This document shows, piece after piece, positions 16,663 to 25,447 of a stretch of DNA of 54,474 nt. The translations under genes were made by a program, and so were the position numbers. The first letter of the stretch is position 1; every line of letters begins with the position of its first letter. The notes under the pieces were generated by a model. The model was not told the DNA's origin. It made no database searches and saw only the letters and a list, made by a program, of their open reading frames with translations. Origin of the DNA: Micromonospora sp. CPCC 205371. Its GTDB lineage: Bacteria > Actinomycetota > Actinomycetes > Mycobacteriales > Micromonosporaceae. The stretch is from the NCBI RefSeq assembly GCF_026130045.1, contig NZ_JAIBNX010000004.1:1-54474 (forward strand), in the 5' to 3' direction.

Positions 16663-17324
16663 GGCAGGCTCGACTCGCGAGTCATCGACCGGTTGGCGAA
16701 CGCCGCCGCGAAGAGCGCGTCCGTGGCGATTCCCGATCGTTCGTCCAGGAACTCCGGCAGCAGGACGGCGGCCGGATCGGCGGCCACATGGCCACCGTGG
16801 TCGCGGTCGCCGCTAAGACGTACGTCGACGTCGCGATCGGTGTCGAGCCAGGCGCGGGTGGTGGTGGCGCCCTGGACGCGGAGCGAGCCGCACTCGTAAA
16901 GGTCGGTCACCAGCAGATTGGAGACAGTGAGCGAACCCGCGACGAACAGCCAGCATTCGCTGCTGCAGAAGAGGCTCTCGGCCGTGACCGAACCCGTGAC
17001 GAGGAGCGCGGCATAGTAGCCCTCGTTGTAGAAGTGCAGCGGACCGTCAACGGCGAGGTCGCCGTCGATCAGATACACCAGGCCGTCCTCGCCGTAACCC
17101 TCGTGATGGCCGTTCCCGATGGCGGTGGCGCCGCTGACGGTGATGTTGCCGCGATGCACGAAGACCCGCTCGGGGTCATCGCCGAACAGCACGTCGAACT
17201 CGAACTCGAACACGTCGACGCCGGCAGCGCCGTCCGCGCTGGTGCCCGGGGGAAGCAGCGCCAACGCCTCGTCGAAGGGCATCGTGTCCCATGCTGTCGT
17301 CAGTGCGTCGAAGGGCGCAGGCAT
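16659..17324 (-). CDS. Hypothetical protein with beta-helical repeats
   Basis: A 221-residue cytoplasmic protein. ATG 17324 has GAGAGGAAC upstream. The centre has short repeated strands of the form D-G-D-L-x-V-x-G-P and G-S-L-T-V (LIDGDLAVDGPL, VTGSVTAESL, VAGSLTVSNL, CGSLRVQGA), which would stack as a small beta-solenoid, somewhat like polymer-forming cytoskeletal proteins. I do not recognise a characterised family. It is divergent from the padR operon, and its stop overlaps the end of the DUF2207 gene. Confidence 0.65.
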   Translation of the reverse strand: MPAPFDALTTAWDTMPFDEALALLPPGTSADGAAGVDVFEFEFDVLFGDDPERVFVHRGNITVSGATAIGNGHHEGYGEDGLVYLIDGDLAVDGPLHFYNEGYYAALLVTGSVTAESLFCSSECWLFVAGSLTVSNLLVTDLYECGSLRVQGATTTRAWLDTDRDVDVRLSGDRDHGGHVAADPAAVLLPEFLDERSGIATDALFAAAFANRSMTRESSLP

Positions 17325-17363
17325 CGCGTTCCTCTCGATGGGCGGGTGTCGCCAGACTTTATC

Positions 17364-17391
17364 TTGCAAGGCCGGAGCGGGGCTATATAGA
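17364..17391 (+). promoter_or_regulatory. padR promoter, probably leaderless
   Basis: TTGCAA (17364-17369) and TATAGA (17386-17391) are 16 nt apart. Transcription would begin within a base or two of the padR start at 17400, and no ribosome site precedes that ATG. Confidence 0.5.
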
Positions 17392-17399
17392 GTACGACA

Positions 17400-17729
17400 A
17401 TGCGAATGACCCTGCAGGTGCAGCTCACGCTGCGGGCCATGCTGGAGCGGCCTGACAGCCAGATGTACGGGCTGGAACTCGTGGAGGCCACCGGTCTCCC
17501 CCCTGGGACGATGTATCCGATCATGGCCAGGCTGGAGAACGCCGGGTGGGTCTCCAGCCGCTGGGAGGAGATCGGCCCGGAGGCCAAGAACCGGCCGCGC
17601 CGGCGGTACTACCGGCTCACCGCAGACGGCATCGTGCAGGCCCGGTCCGCCCTGGCATCCAGCGACGCACGCCGCCAGGCTCGCGCCCGAGGCCCCATCG
17701 GCGACATCCTCCCGGGAGCGCTGGGATGA
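17400..17729 (+). CDS. PadR-family transcriptional regulator
   Basis: A 109-residue PadR regulator with the diagnostic blocks MYGLELVEATGLPPGTMYPIMARLENAGWV and RRRYYRLTADG. Its stop overlaps the start of the next gene (ATGA), as in the many two-gene modules where PadR controls a membrane protein encoded downstream. ATG 17406 is an alternative start. Confidence 0.9.
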   Translation: MRMTLQVQLTLRAMLERPDSQMYGLELVEATGLPPGTMYPIMARLENAGWVSSRWEEIGPEAKNRPRRRYYRLTADGIVQARSALASSDARRQARARGPIGDILPGALG

Positions 17730-18574
17730 CCGTCCACAGTATGGTGCTCGGGATAGCGTCGATCGTCCTGCCACAACGCCACCGTGCACGCTGGCGCGAA
17801 GAGGCATCGGCTGTGCTCATGGAAGTCGCGGGGGTGCGGCGCGTCTGGTACCTGCTCGACACCGTTCTCAAGGTGCCGATCCTCGCGCGACAACACCGAC
17901 GAGGGCAGACCAGCGACTTGCCCGGCGCAAAGCTCTCGGCCGTCGACCGTGCGGTTTCGGCACTGGTGGGCGCCGCGCTGCTCGCGGGTGTGTTGGCGCT
18001 CCTGGCTCCGGTCCTCGCCGGGGCGCCCCGCATCCCACCCGTAGAGCCACTCCCGGTCCTCGCGGTGTCCGACCCGCTCGCGTATCCACTGGTGATGGGC
18101 GGGCTGTTCGCGCTGGTGGCCGCCCGGTCGTTCCGCTCGGCACGGCGGCACGGCGGCGGGCTGCGCTACGCGGACTCGGGTGCGGTACTCATCACGGTGT
18201 TCGCCGGCGCCGGGCCGCTCGTCGCCGGGCCCCTCGCGATCGCGCTCGGCCTTCCGGCCATGGCGCTCGTGGCCAGCGTGCTGCCCGGCGCGTGGCTGGC
18301 TGCGATCTGCGCGATGGCGCTGCGGAGTCGCACCGGACCCTGGCCACTTGCCATGGTCGGGGCCATCGCTGGCCTCGCGCTGATCGGCGTACTGGGCAGC
18401 GCGCCGCTAGGGCAGGTAACGCCCGGCCAACAGCCACTTGCCGTACTGGTCGGCGGCCTGTCGACGGCTGTGGCCGTGCCGGCCTACATCATCTGGTCCG
18501 GATGGTCCGGCGTACGACTCCTGCTCGGCCGCCTGGATCTACTCACCGCCTGGCTGCCCCACTCCCAGGTTTGA
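17726..18574 (+). CDS. Integral membrane protein paired with PadR
   Basis: A 282-residue protein with a cytoplasmic N-terminal region of about 65 residues (QRHRARWREEASAVLMEVAG, seen in many PadR-linked membrane proteins) and about six hydrophobic segments (ALVGAALLAGVLALLAPVLAG through LAVLVGGLSTAVAVPAYIIW). Translationally coupled to padR by ATGA. Transport or signalling role unknown. Confidence 0.75.
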   Translation: MTVHSMVLGIASIVLPQRHRARWREEASAVLMEVAGVRRVWYLLDTVLKVPILARQHRRGQTSDLPGAKLSAVDRAVSALVGAALLAGVLALLAPVLAGAPRIPPVEPLPVLAVSDPLAYPLVMGGLFALVAARSFRSARRHGGGLRYADSGAVLITVFAGAGPLVAGPLAIALGLPAMALVASVLPGAWLAAICAMALRSRTGPWPLAMVGAIAGLALIGVLGSAPLGQVTPGQQPLAVLVGGLSTAVAVPAYIIWSGWSGVRLLLGRLDLLTAWLPHSQV

Positions 18575-18638
18575 CCGCACCCGATTGATTCATGAGGCCC
18601 AGTGATGCTGCGTACGGATGTCTGTGCGGAGCCAGGTG

Positions 18639-19133
18639 TCAGTGGTGCCAGGGCAGCTCGATGGGCTGCTCAGGGATCTGACCGGTGAGTAGGTCGCTCA
18701 CGACGTTGGCGAGCCGGTTGGGGTAGATGGTCTCGGTCGTGGTGGCCAGCTCCCCCGCGGTCCACCAGCGGTGGCCGGCGTAGTGGCTGCGTTCCAGGTC
18801 GTTCTGGCCGGTGGTGTCGACGTCGTGGCTGGATACTCGGTGGAGCAGGAAGTCGTCGCGGAACAGTCCGTTCGCCCAGCCGAGGTCGGCGTGGCCGGTG
18901 GTGTAGGCGACGTGCCGGAAGTCGGCTGGATCCGCGCGCAGGCCGATTTCTTCGTGTAGCTCGCGGGCTGCGGCGGTGGCCAGGTCTTCGCCCGGTTCGA
19001 TGCCGCCGCCGGGGGTGAACCAGGCGTGTCCGCCGTCGGGCTGGCCGGAGATGTGAAGGGAGCGGATCAGCAGCAGCCGGTCGGCGGCGTCGAGCAGCAG
19101 GATTCGGGCCGAACGCCGGGCGTAGGTGGACAT
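18639..19133 (-). CDS. Nudix hydrolase
   Basis: A 164-residue enzyme with a complete Nudix box (GGGIEPGEDLATAAARELHEEIGL), which binds the divalent metal and hydrolyses nucleoside diphosphates linked to another moiety. The substrate is not evident. ATG 19133 gives the natural N-terminus of the fold (ARRSARILLLDAADRLLL). Confidence 0.9.
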   Translation of the reverse strand: MSTYARRSARILLLDAADRLLLIRSLHISGQPDGGHAWFTPGGGIEPGEDLATAAARELHEEIGLRADPADFRHVAYTTGHADLGWANGLFRDDFLLHRVSSHDVDTTGQNDLERSHYAGHRWWTAGELATTTETIYPNRLANVVSDLLTGQIPEQPIELPWHH

Positions 19134-19175
19134 GGCGGACCAGTGTAGAAGGGAGCAGCCCCGAGCGCGGCTGGG

Positions 19176-20300
19176 TTAGATCGATAGTCCATTTGCGGGT
19201 ACAGCGGCGATCGACCCCGGCATGGTCGCCTCGGACTTGTGCATCCTTCGGTGCAGCAGCACCGCGCCGGTGAAGACCACCGGCGCGACGAGGGCACGCA
19301 AGGGGGTGACCGGTACGCCCAGTAGCAGGCCGCTCACGGCGCCAAACCCGACCACGCTGGCCCGGTGCCGCCAGACCGCCCGGAATTGCGCCCGGAACGT
19401 CGACGTGCCGTGGTGGTGCAGCGGGATGGCCAGCATGAGCAGCCCGACGAGGAAGCCGTTGAAGAGGGCCACTGCGCCGACGGCCACGAACACGTTGAGC
19501 CCTGGCACAAGCAGCAAAGGTATGAGTAGCAGCCAGCCTAGCTGGACGACCAGCGTCACCAGGATGGCCTGCCGGATGGCGACACCGCAGGCTTGCCACA
19601 GTGATGGAGGCCGGCCACCTGTGGCGGTGCCGTCGACGGCGCCGTGCTTTCGCTCGATGCGCCGGGCGAGCAGGACGTAGCACGGCGCGCCGAGCACGAT
19701 GCTCAACGGCAGGACGAGGTAACCCAGGGCGAAGTGGATGGCGATCCGTACGCCCCAGAGCAGGAGTTCACCGAGCGTGTTGTGGATCCACTGTGGCCAC
19801 CCTTCCGCGAAGGCGGTAAGCCAGCCGATGACGACCTGGGCCCCGGCTTCCAGGGCGTGCGTCATGCCGTACAGCGCCAGCACTAGCAGCACGAGCGGCG
19901 CCAGCGCGTAGGGCCACAATGTGGGGCTGCCAAGGAACCGGCCTGTGCCTCGGAAGAAACAGCCGATCCCAGCGAAGAAGTTCACGATCGGCCGGGTGCC
20001 ACGGTAGGCGACGGTGCGAGCGGTCTGGCTCGCACCGGTCGCTACTGCGGCGGCGGCCTGCGCCGCCCCGGTGGCCACCGCCCGGCCGGCCTGCCGTGCC
20101 GCGTCGGCGTTGGGAACCGTCACGTGCCTTGGGAGCCGCAGCCGCTGCGGACCTACCGTGTTCTGTTCCACCGGAGCCAATGCCGCCGCGTCCGATGCGA
20201 CGACTTGGCTGGGGATGAAGCCTGCCATCCGTCCAAAGGGATCAGCCGCCTCGACAGGTCGGGTCGGCGGGATAGGCGGTTCCGGCTCCGGCCCACTCAT
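19176..20300 (-). CDS. EI24-domain (CysZ-like) membrane protein
   Basis: A 374-residue protein with a long polar N-terminal region (Pro-, Ala-rich, about 115 residues) followed by an EI24-type domain: FFAGIGCFFRGTGRFLGSPTLWPYALAPLVLLVLAL, LGYLVLPLSIVLGAPCY and the region around GLNVFVAVGAVALFNGFL. CysZ members move sulfate; actinobacterial EI24 proteins with long N-terminal extensions are uncharacterised. The 271 bp upstream of it show no clear motif. Confidence 0.75.
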   Translation of the reverse strand: MSGPEPEPPIPPTRPVEAADPFGRMAGFIPSQVVASDAAALAPVEQNTVGPQRLRLPRHVTVPNADAARQAGRAVATGAAQAAAAVATGASQTARTVAYRGTRPIVNFFAGIGCFFRGTGRFLGSPTLWPYALAPLVLLVLALYGMTHALEAGAQVVIGWLTAFAEGWPQWIHNTLGELLLWGVRIAIHFALGYLVLPLSIVLGAPCYVLLARRIERKHGAVDGTATGGRPPSLWQACGVAIRQAILVTLVVQLGWLLLIPLLLVPGLNVFVAVGAVALFNGFLVGLLMLAIPLHHHGTSTFRAQFRAVWRHRASVVGFGAVSGLLLGVPVTPLRALVAPVVFTGAVLLHRRMHKSEATMPGSIAAVPANGLSI

Positions 20301-20571
20301 CTGCTTCGAAACCCTCCGTCCATTCGGGACGCTGCACCGGTCGATTTTTCAACGCCAACCGGGTCCGGCAATCGAACAGCATAATGTGACCCCGTTCGCG
20401 TGGGTCATGATGGCCGTCCACCAAAGCGCCAGGTACGTGGTCGCGCGCGCGCCTCGACGTCGGCGCCCGCGCCACCGCCGGCCTGCCGGTTGGTGGGTCC
20501 GACCGGCCAGGCGCAGGCCGTGGCCAGAATCCGCATTACGGCTTCCCGACCATTGGCGTTCTCTCCAGTCC

Positions 20572-21732
20572 TCAGCGGTTGCCGGCCTGGGCGACGATGG
20601 TGGCGAGTACGTCCTCGGCCGCCGGTGTGGCTGCGATCTCGGCCTTGATGGTCCGCGCCGCCTGGCCGAAGCTGGCCTCGTCGAGCAGGCGCCGCACCGC
20701 GGCGCGGACGGTGTCGGGCGTGACGGTGCCCGGCTGCAGCGTCAAGGCCGCGCCGGCGGCTTCGGCCGCAGCGGCGTTGAGGAACTGGTCGGCCGCCTGC
20801 GGCAGGATGAGCTGTGGCAGGCCGTTGGCGAAAGCGCCGAGCATGGTGCCGGCCCCGCCATGGGCGATGACCAGGCGGCAACGGGGCATCAGCAGGGCCT
20901 GCGGCACGTACCGCTCGACAAGCATGCCGGGCGGCTGCGGGCCGAGCCGGTCCGGGTCGCCGTCGCGTCCGACCGTGACCACGACGTCGATGGGCAGTTC
21001 CCGCAGCCCCGCCAGACACGCCTCGAAGACCTCCGGCGCGTCATGGAAAACGGTGCCGAGGGTCAGATACACCAGGTCCCGGCCGGATAGGGCGGCGAGC
21101 GACGCCGGGAGCTCGTCGGTGGGCAGGACGTCACCGGCGGACGGTCGTAGCGGCAGGCTGCTCGGGAAGGCCGGGTCGCCGTCCGGGTGCAGCGTCGGCG
21201 GGCACAGGTCGAGATAGGTGCTCGCGAACACGGCCGCGGCGAGGTCGGGCGCATCCCAGGCCGTGAACAGGTCCACCATGGCCGGTTCGAGGATCGCCCG
21301 CATCGGAGCCGGCGGCGTCGGACCCAGCCCGTGCGTGACATGCACCGCGCCGGCCCGGCGTGCGGCGATCGGCGCGGCGAACTCTGCCGGTTCGTGGATG
21401 ACCACGTCCGGGCGCCAAGCCTCGGCACGGGGCACGAGGTCGACGGCGCGCTTGGCGGCGGCGGCACGGAAGAGCACATCCACATCGAGGAGCATGTGCT
21501 GGTCAGGCGGCACGGAGTCCAGGTCAGGCAGCGCGGCGTTGCGTTCGGCCCAGGACTCGGCAAAGGTCGGCCCCACCGCCCAGGCGTCGAAGCCGCGGTC
21601 CGCCAGGTGCGGCGCCAGGTCGGGTCCGGTCGCGACGGCGACCTCGTGTCCGGCGCGCACGGCGGCGCGCGCGAGCGGGAGCATCGGGTACAGGTGCCCG
21701 TACGCGGGCGAGCTGCTGAACAAAATCTTCAT
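20572..21732 (-). CDS. GT1/MGT-like glycosyltransferase
   Basis: A 386-residue GT-B enzyme. The N-terminus KILFSSSPAYGHLYPMLPLARAA and the C-terminal donor-binding motif (RLVIAHGGAGTMLGAFANGLPQLILPQAADQFLNA) match the macrolide/natural-product UGT family (CalG or erythromycin CIII-like). It probably transfers a hexose to a small acceptor such as a polyketide, lipid or xenobiotic. It stands alone and no biosynthetic genes adjoin it, so a role in glycosylating foreign antibiotics is possible. Confidence 0.85.
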   Translation of the reverse strand: MKILFSSSPAYGHLYPMLPLARAAVRAGHEVAVATGPDLAPHLADRGFDAWAVGPTFAESWAERNAALPDLDSVPPDQHMLLDVDVLFRAAAAKRAVDLVPRAEAWRPDVVIHEPAEFAAPIAARRAGAVHVTHGLGPTPPAPMRAILEPAMVDLFTAWDAPDLAAAVFASTYLDLCPPTLHPDGDPAFPSSLPLRPSAGDVLPTDELPASLAALSGRDLVYLTLGTVFHDAPEVFEACLAGLRELPIDVVVTVGRDGDPDRLGPQPPGMLVERYVPQALLMPRCRLVIAHGGAGTMLGAFANGLPQLILPQAADQFLNAAAAEAAGAALTLQPGTVTPDTVRAAVRRLLDEASFGQAARTIKAEIAATPAAEDVLATIVAQAGNR

Positions 21733-21839
21733 GACTCAAGTCGTACGGCGGGCCGGCACGGCGGTCGTAACGCGGCGCCGCGAGTTGCCGGTGAACTGCC
21801 GGTCGGTGTCGGGTTGCCGACGCGGCGGGCCGGCGGCGC

Positions 21840-22062
21840 TGCTGGCCGACCGCACCGACCTGGCCGTATGGACGCTGGACCTCTCTGCGGTGCGCGAGCC
21901 GGAGCTCGTCGCCGAACTCGTCGCCGCGGCGCTCGGCTGCGGAGCATCCCGGCGCGGCTCGCGGCGGGCCCGGCCGAGGCATTGCGCTCCGCCCAGAAGC
22001 TACTCGGCATCGGCCTGTGAACCCTCGTACGGCGTGCCGTTGCGGGGCGACGGCTTCGCGCT
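21840..22062 (+). pseudogene. Mixed gene debris
   Basis: Translation of about 21840-21945 gives AALLADRTDLAVWTLDLSAV and VAELVAAALG, resembling the ATPase part of AfsR/LuxR-type regulators but lacking everything else. In another frame, ending at the TGA at 22018-22020, RLAAGPAEALRSAQKLLGIG resembles the C-terminal region of enoyl-CoA hydratases. Neither has a start or a complete domain. I read the stretch as remnants of several genes. Confidence 0.4.
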
Positions 22063-22242
22063 GACGCCTTCCAGTGCGGCTTCTGCACCCCTGGTCAGAT
22101 CGTGTCCGGCGTCGCCTGCATCGCGGAGGGCCACACCGGCTCGCCTGCCGAGGTGCGCGAATGGATGAGCGGCAACATTTGCCGCTGCGGGTGCTACATC
22201 AAAATCGTCAAAGCGGTCGAGCAGGCCGCCGGGAAGCGGTGA
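22063..22242 (+). pseudogene. Remnant of a molybdenum-hydroxylase [2Fe-2S] small subunit
   Basis: The frame gives FQCGFCTPGQIVSG and GNICRCGCYIKIVKAVEQAA before TGA 22240-22242: the second [2Fe-2S] cluster of xanthine/CO-dehydrogenase-type small subunits, with all four cysteines. The N-terminal plant-ferredoxin domain that should precede it is absent, so the gene is truncated at its 5' side. Confidence 0.8.
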
Positions 22243-22245
22243 GGC

Positions 22246-22475
22246 ATGTACCCCTTCGCGTACACCAAAGTCAGCGACGGCGCGGCGGTGTCATCCGGGA
22301 GGCGAAGGTCGCGGCCGGCGGGGTGGGCACCGTGCCGTGGAAGCTGCGCGCGGTCGAACGCGCCCTCATCGGTGAGCGGGCGGCGCCCGCGGTGTGGGGC
22401 AGCGCCGCCGGCCCCCCCGCCCCCCGGGCCCCACCGCCGCGCCCCCACCCCCTCAAGGGTCGACCGCCTGGGGCG
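22246..22475 (+). pseudogene. Remnant of a molybdenum-hydroxylase FAD subunit
   Basis: ATG 22246 opens with MYPFAYTKVSDGAAV, the usual N-terminus of the FAD-binding medium subunit. After a frameshift near 22295 the translation is EAKVAAGGVGTVPWKLRAVE and RALIGERAA, its C-terminal domain. The FAD-binding core of about 200 residues is missing, so an internal deletion has destroyed the gene. A long C-run near 22410-22450 follows. Confidence 0.75.
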
Positions 22476-22513
22476 CCCGTGGAACGTCAGCTGCGTGTCG
22501 TGGGAGGTGGCAA

Positions 22514-24709
22514 GTGACCGGTCAGCCCAGCAACGCCGTAGGAGTGCCGACGTCGCGGGTGGAGGGCCGGCTCAAGGTCACCGGCGCCGCCCGGTACGCC
22601 GCTGACTTCCCGGTCGACGACGTCCTGTACGCCGTCGTGGTCGACAGCACCATCGGCCGCGGTCGTATCACCGGCATCGAGGCCGGCGCCGCGACCGCGC
22701 AGCCCGGGGTACGCGCGGTGCTCAGTCATCTGAACGCGCCCCGGCTGCCGTACCGGGACAACACCGGCTCCAACAACCCGGCGGGTCAGCGGCTACGCGT
22801 GTTCCAGGACGACCAGGTCCGCTTCTTCGGCCAGCCGGTGGCTGTCGTGGTGGCCGCGACGCTGCAGGACGCCCAACACGCCGCCAGCCTCGTCGAGGTC
22901 GACTACGAAGCCGAGCAGCCGTCGTTCGACCTGGACTCGGCGCCGGCCAACGATCCGGAGACCTACGCGCGCGGCACCGCCGACCAGGCGTTGACCTCGG
23001 CACCGGTCCGTCTGGACCTCACCTACCGCACGTCGCGCAACCACCACAATCCGATGGAGCCGCACGCGACCATCGCCTCCTGGGACGGCGATCAGCTGAC
23101 CGTTTGGGACAAGACCCAATGGATCAACGGAACGCAGGCCGAACTCGCCGCCGTCTTCGGGATTCCCCTCGCCTCGGTCCGGGTGCTGAACCCGTTCGTA
23201 GGCGGCGGGTTCGGCAGCGGCCCGCGCTGCTGGCCGCACGTGACCGTCGCGGCCCTCACCGCCCGCCAGGTCGGCCAACCGGTCAAGGTCGTGCTGACCC
23301 GCCGGCAGATGTACTTCGGCACCGGCTTCCGGCCGGCCTACACGTACCAGCTACGTCTGGGCGCCGACCGACGTGGCCGGCTCACCGCGACGACACACCA
23401 CATCCGGGCGGAGACCTCCCGGTACGAGAACTTCCAGGAAGGCATCCTGGCGCCCGGGCAGATGCTGTACAGCATGCCGCACGTCAGCCAGGAATACCGC
23501 ACGGTGCCCCTCGATGTGAACACTCCACTGTGGATACGCGGACCTGGCTGGGCCACCGCCTCCTACGTCATCGAGTCGGCCATGGACGAACTCGCCTACC
23601 AGGTCGGCGTCGACCCCGCCGAGTTGCGCTACCGCAACGAGCCGGAACGCGACGAGTCCACCGATCTGCCGTTCTCGACCCGACGCCTACGGGAATGCCT
23701 CGCCGTCGGGGTCCGAGAATTCGGCTGGCAGCAACGGCCACGAGCGCCACGAGCGCGCCGCGACGGTGACTGGCTGATCGGCACCGGCATGGCGGTCAGC
23801 GTCTACGACACCCTGCGCAACGCCGCCCAGGCACAGGTCCGCCTCGCCGCGGACGGCACCGCCATCGTCGAAGCCGCCAGCAGCGACATGGGCCCCGGCA
23901 CCTACACATCGATGACCCAGGTCGCCGCCGACGCGCTCGGCCTGGACCTGGACGGTGTCCAGTTCCGGCTCGGTGACTCGCTGATGCCGCCGACCCCGCC
24001 GCACGGCGGCTCCCAAACCATGGCCAGTGTCGGATCCGCCGTGCAGGACGGCTGCGACAGCCTCCGCCGGCAGGCGATCACCCTCGCGGTACAGGACCGA
24101 AACTCGCCGCTGTACGGCGCCGACCCCGACACGGTGATCGTGCGCCGCGGCAGAATGTCGCCGCGTGACCAGCCCGCCCACGGCGAAACCTACCGCCAGC
24201 TGCTCACCCGGCAGGGCCGCACCCACCTGGAAGCGCGGGGATCGTTCGCCCCGCCGACCGGACCGGCCCGGTTCTCCATGCACGCCTACGGGGCGCTGTT
24301 CGCCGAGGTCGCCGTCGACGCCCGGCTCGGCATCGTCCGCATCCGGCGGCTGCTGGGCGTCTTCGACGCCGGCCGCATCATCAACCCCGCTCTCGCCGAC
24401 AGCCAGGCCATCGGCGGCATGGTCGGCGGCATCGGCACCGCACTGCTCGAACACACCGTCACCGATCCGCGCGATGGGCGCATCACCAACGCCAACTTCG
24501 CTGACTACCTGGTCCCGGTCAACGCCGACGTGCCTGACCTACGCGCCATTTACGTGCGCGGACAGGACTTCGAGGCCGACCCGATCGGCGTCAAGGGCCT
24601 GGGCGAACTGGTACACGTCGGCGTCGCACCGGCCATCGCCAACGCGGTCTTCCACGCCACCGGCCGCCGCATCCGCGAACTACCCATCACCGCCGACATG
24701 CTGCAGTGA
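22514..24709 (+). CDS. Molybdenum-hydroxylase large subunit (xanthine/aldehyde dehydrogenase type)
   Basis: A 731-residue, apparently intact molybdopterin-binding subunit. It has the Ald_Xan_dh N-terminal domain (GRLKVTGAARYAADF), NPMEPHATIASW, the cofactor motif GGGFGSGPRCW, GPGTYTSMTQVAADALG, and the KGLGELVHVG segment that carries the catalytic glutamate. GTG 22514 follows GGGAGG. The family normally works with [2Fe-2S] and FAD subunits encoded just upstream; here both are remnants, so electron flow from this subunit would need partners elsewhere. It may be a decaying gene that has not yet lost its frame. Confidence 0.88.
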   Translation: MTGQPSNAVGVPTSRVEGRLKVTGAARYAADFPVDDVLYAVVVDSTIGRGRITGIEAGAATAQPGVRAVLSHLNAPRLPYRDNTGSNNPAGQRLRVFQDDQVRFFGQPVAVVVAATLQDAQHAASLVEVDYEAEQPSFDLDSAPANDPETYARGTADQALTSAPVRLDLTYRTSRNHHNPMEPHATIASWDGDQLTVWDKTQWINGTQAELAAVFGIPLASVRVLNPFVGGGFGSGPRCWPHVTVAALTARQVGQPVKVVLTRRQMYFGTGFRPAYTYQLRLGADRRGRLTATTHHIRAETSRYENFQEGILAPGQMLYSMPHVSQEYRTVPLDVNTPLWIRGPGWATASYVIESAMDELAYQVGVDPAELRYRNEPERDESTDLPFSTRRLRECLAVGVREFGWQQRPRAPRARRDGDWLIGTGMAVSVYDTLRNAAQAQVRLAADGTAIVEAASSDMGPGTYTSMTQVAADALGLDLDGVQFRLGDSLMPPTPPHGGSQTMASVGSAVQDGCDSLRRQAITLAVQDRNSPLYGADPDTVIVRRGRMSPRDQPAHGETYRQLLTRQGRTHLEARGSFAPPTGPARFSMHAYGALFAEVAVDARLGIVRIRRLLGVFDAGRIINPALADSQAIGGMVGGIGTALLEHTVTDPRDGRITNANFADYLVPVNADVPDLRAIYVRGQDFEADPIGVKGLGELVHVGVAPAIANAVFHATGRRIRELPITADMLQ

Positions 24710-24796
24710 GCGCCGCCCTCACGCTGCCAACACGCGACCCCGGTGAAGGCCGGCGCCTTCGGCGATGCCCAGTGTTCAGCGACACCTGGGCTTCGC

Positions 24797-24849
24797 TTGA
24801 CATGTCATGCACCTCTCCGGGTAAGGTGGCGACATCACCTGACATGTCA
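24797..24849 (+). promoter_or_regulatory. Two perfect TGACATGTCA palindromes before the GtrA-like gene
   Basis: TGACATGTCA occurs exactly at 24798-24807 and 24840-24849, centres 42 bp (four helical turns) apart. The first overlaps a TTGACA -35 box at 24797-24802. They are the best matches in the window to the operator class of the 2-7 kb MarR cluster, and the next gene downstream begins at 24906. Confidence 0.65.
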
Positions 24850-24905
24850 TGTAGTCCGGTTGGCGGGGGCGCAGGGGGCGCCGCGAGCATGTGAAGGGAA
24901 CGCCG

Positions 24906-25442
24906 ATGACGTCGTTGCGCTCGCCCGAGCCGCCGGCAGCGGATCGGAGTGCAATCACCTCGTTTGCGAGGTTTGTCGTCTTCGGCGGCGGAATCGGGCT
25001 CGCCTCCAGCGCCGCACTGCCGCCGGCGGCGACGCTCATGCCGTGGGCAGTCGCAAACGCCCTGATCACGGTCGCGTCCACCCTGCTCGGTACTGAACTC
25101 CACGCCCGGTTCACCTTCGGCACCGGCCGGCTCGCGCAATGGCGCCAGCACCTGCAATCCGCGGGCTCGGCCACGGCCGCCTACCTAGTGACCTCGTCCG
25201 CGATTCTCATCCTGCACGCGGTGCAGCCGTCGGCCAGCATGCGCTGGGAGCAGGCCGTCTACCTCGCCGCCTCCGGGCTCGCGGGGGTCGGACGCTTCCT
25301 AGTGCTACGACTGTTCGTCTTCGCCGGCGGCCGCTCCCCCGTTGCGAACCGCGATCGCAGCGGGCTCCGGAGCTCGGTCACACGCGAGCAACATTCTCGG
25401 TTTTCACGAACGACGCCCGGGTTCGCGTACTCGGCGAGCTAG
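24906..25442 (+). CDS. GtrA-like membrane protein
   Basis: A 178-residue integral membrane protein with four hydrophobic segments (FARFVVFGGGIGLASSAAL, PWAVANALITVASTLLGTEL, AYLVTSSAILILHAV and LAASGLAGVGRFLVLRLFVF) and the HARFTF and RLFVF signatures of the GtrA family, usually linked to moving polyprenyl-linked sugars for cell-surface glycans. ATG 24906 has AAGGGA upstream; GTG 24891 is an alternative. Two palindromic operators lie before it. Confidence 0.7.
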   Translation: MTSLRSPEPPAADRSAITSFARFVVFGGGIGLASSAALPPAATLMPWAVANALITVASTLLGTELHARFTFGTGRLAQWRQHLQSAGSATAAYLVTSSAILILHAVQPSASMRWEQAVYLAASGLAGVGRFLVLRLFVFAGGRSPVANRDRSGLRSSVTREQHSRFSRTTPGFAYSAS

Positions 25443-25447
25443 GCATG

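Noticed and set aside
22394-22460. C-rich tract that looks like a structured element
   Set aside because: It lies within the FAD-subunit remnant and shows no stable inverted repeat; homopolymer expansion or sequence error is simpler.
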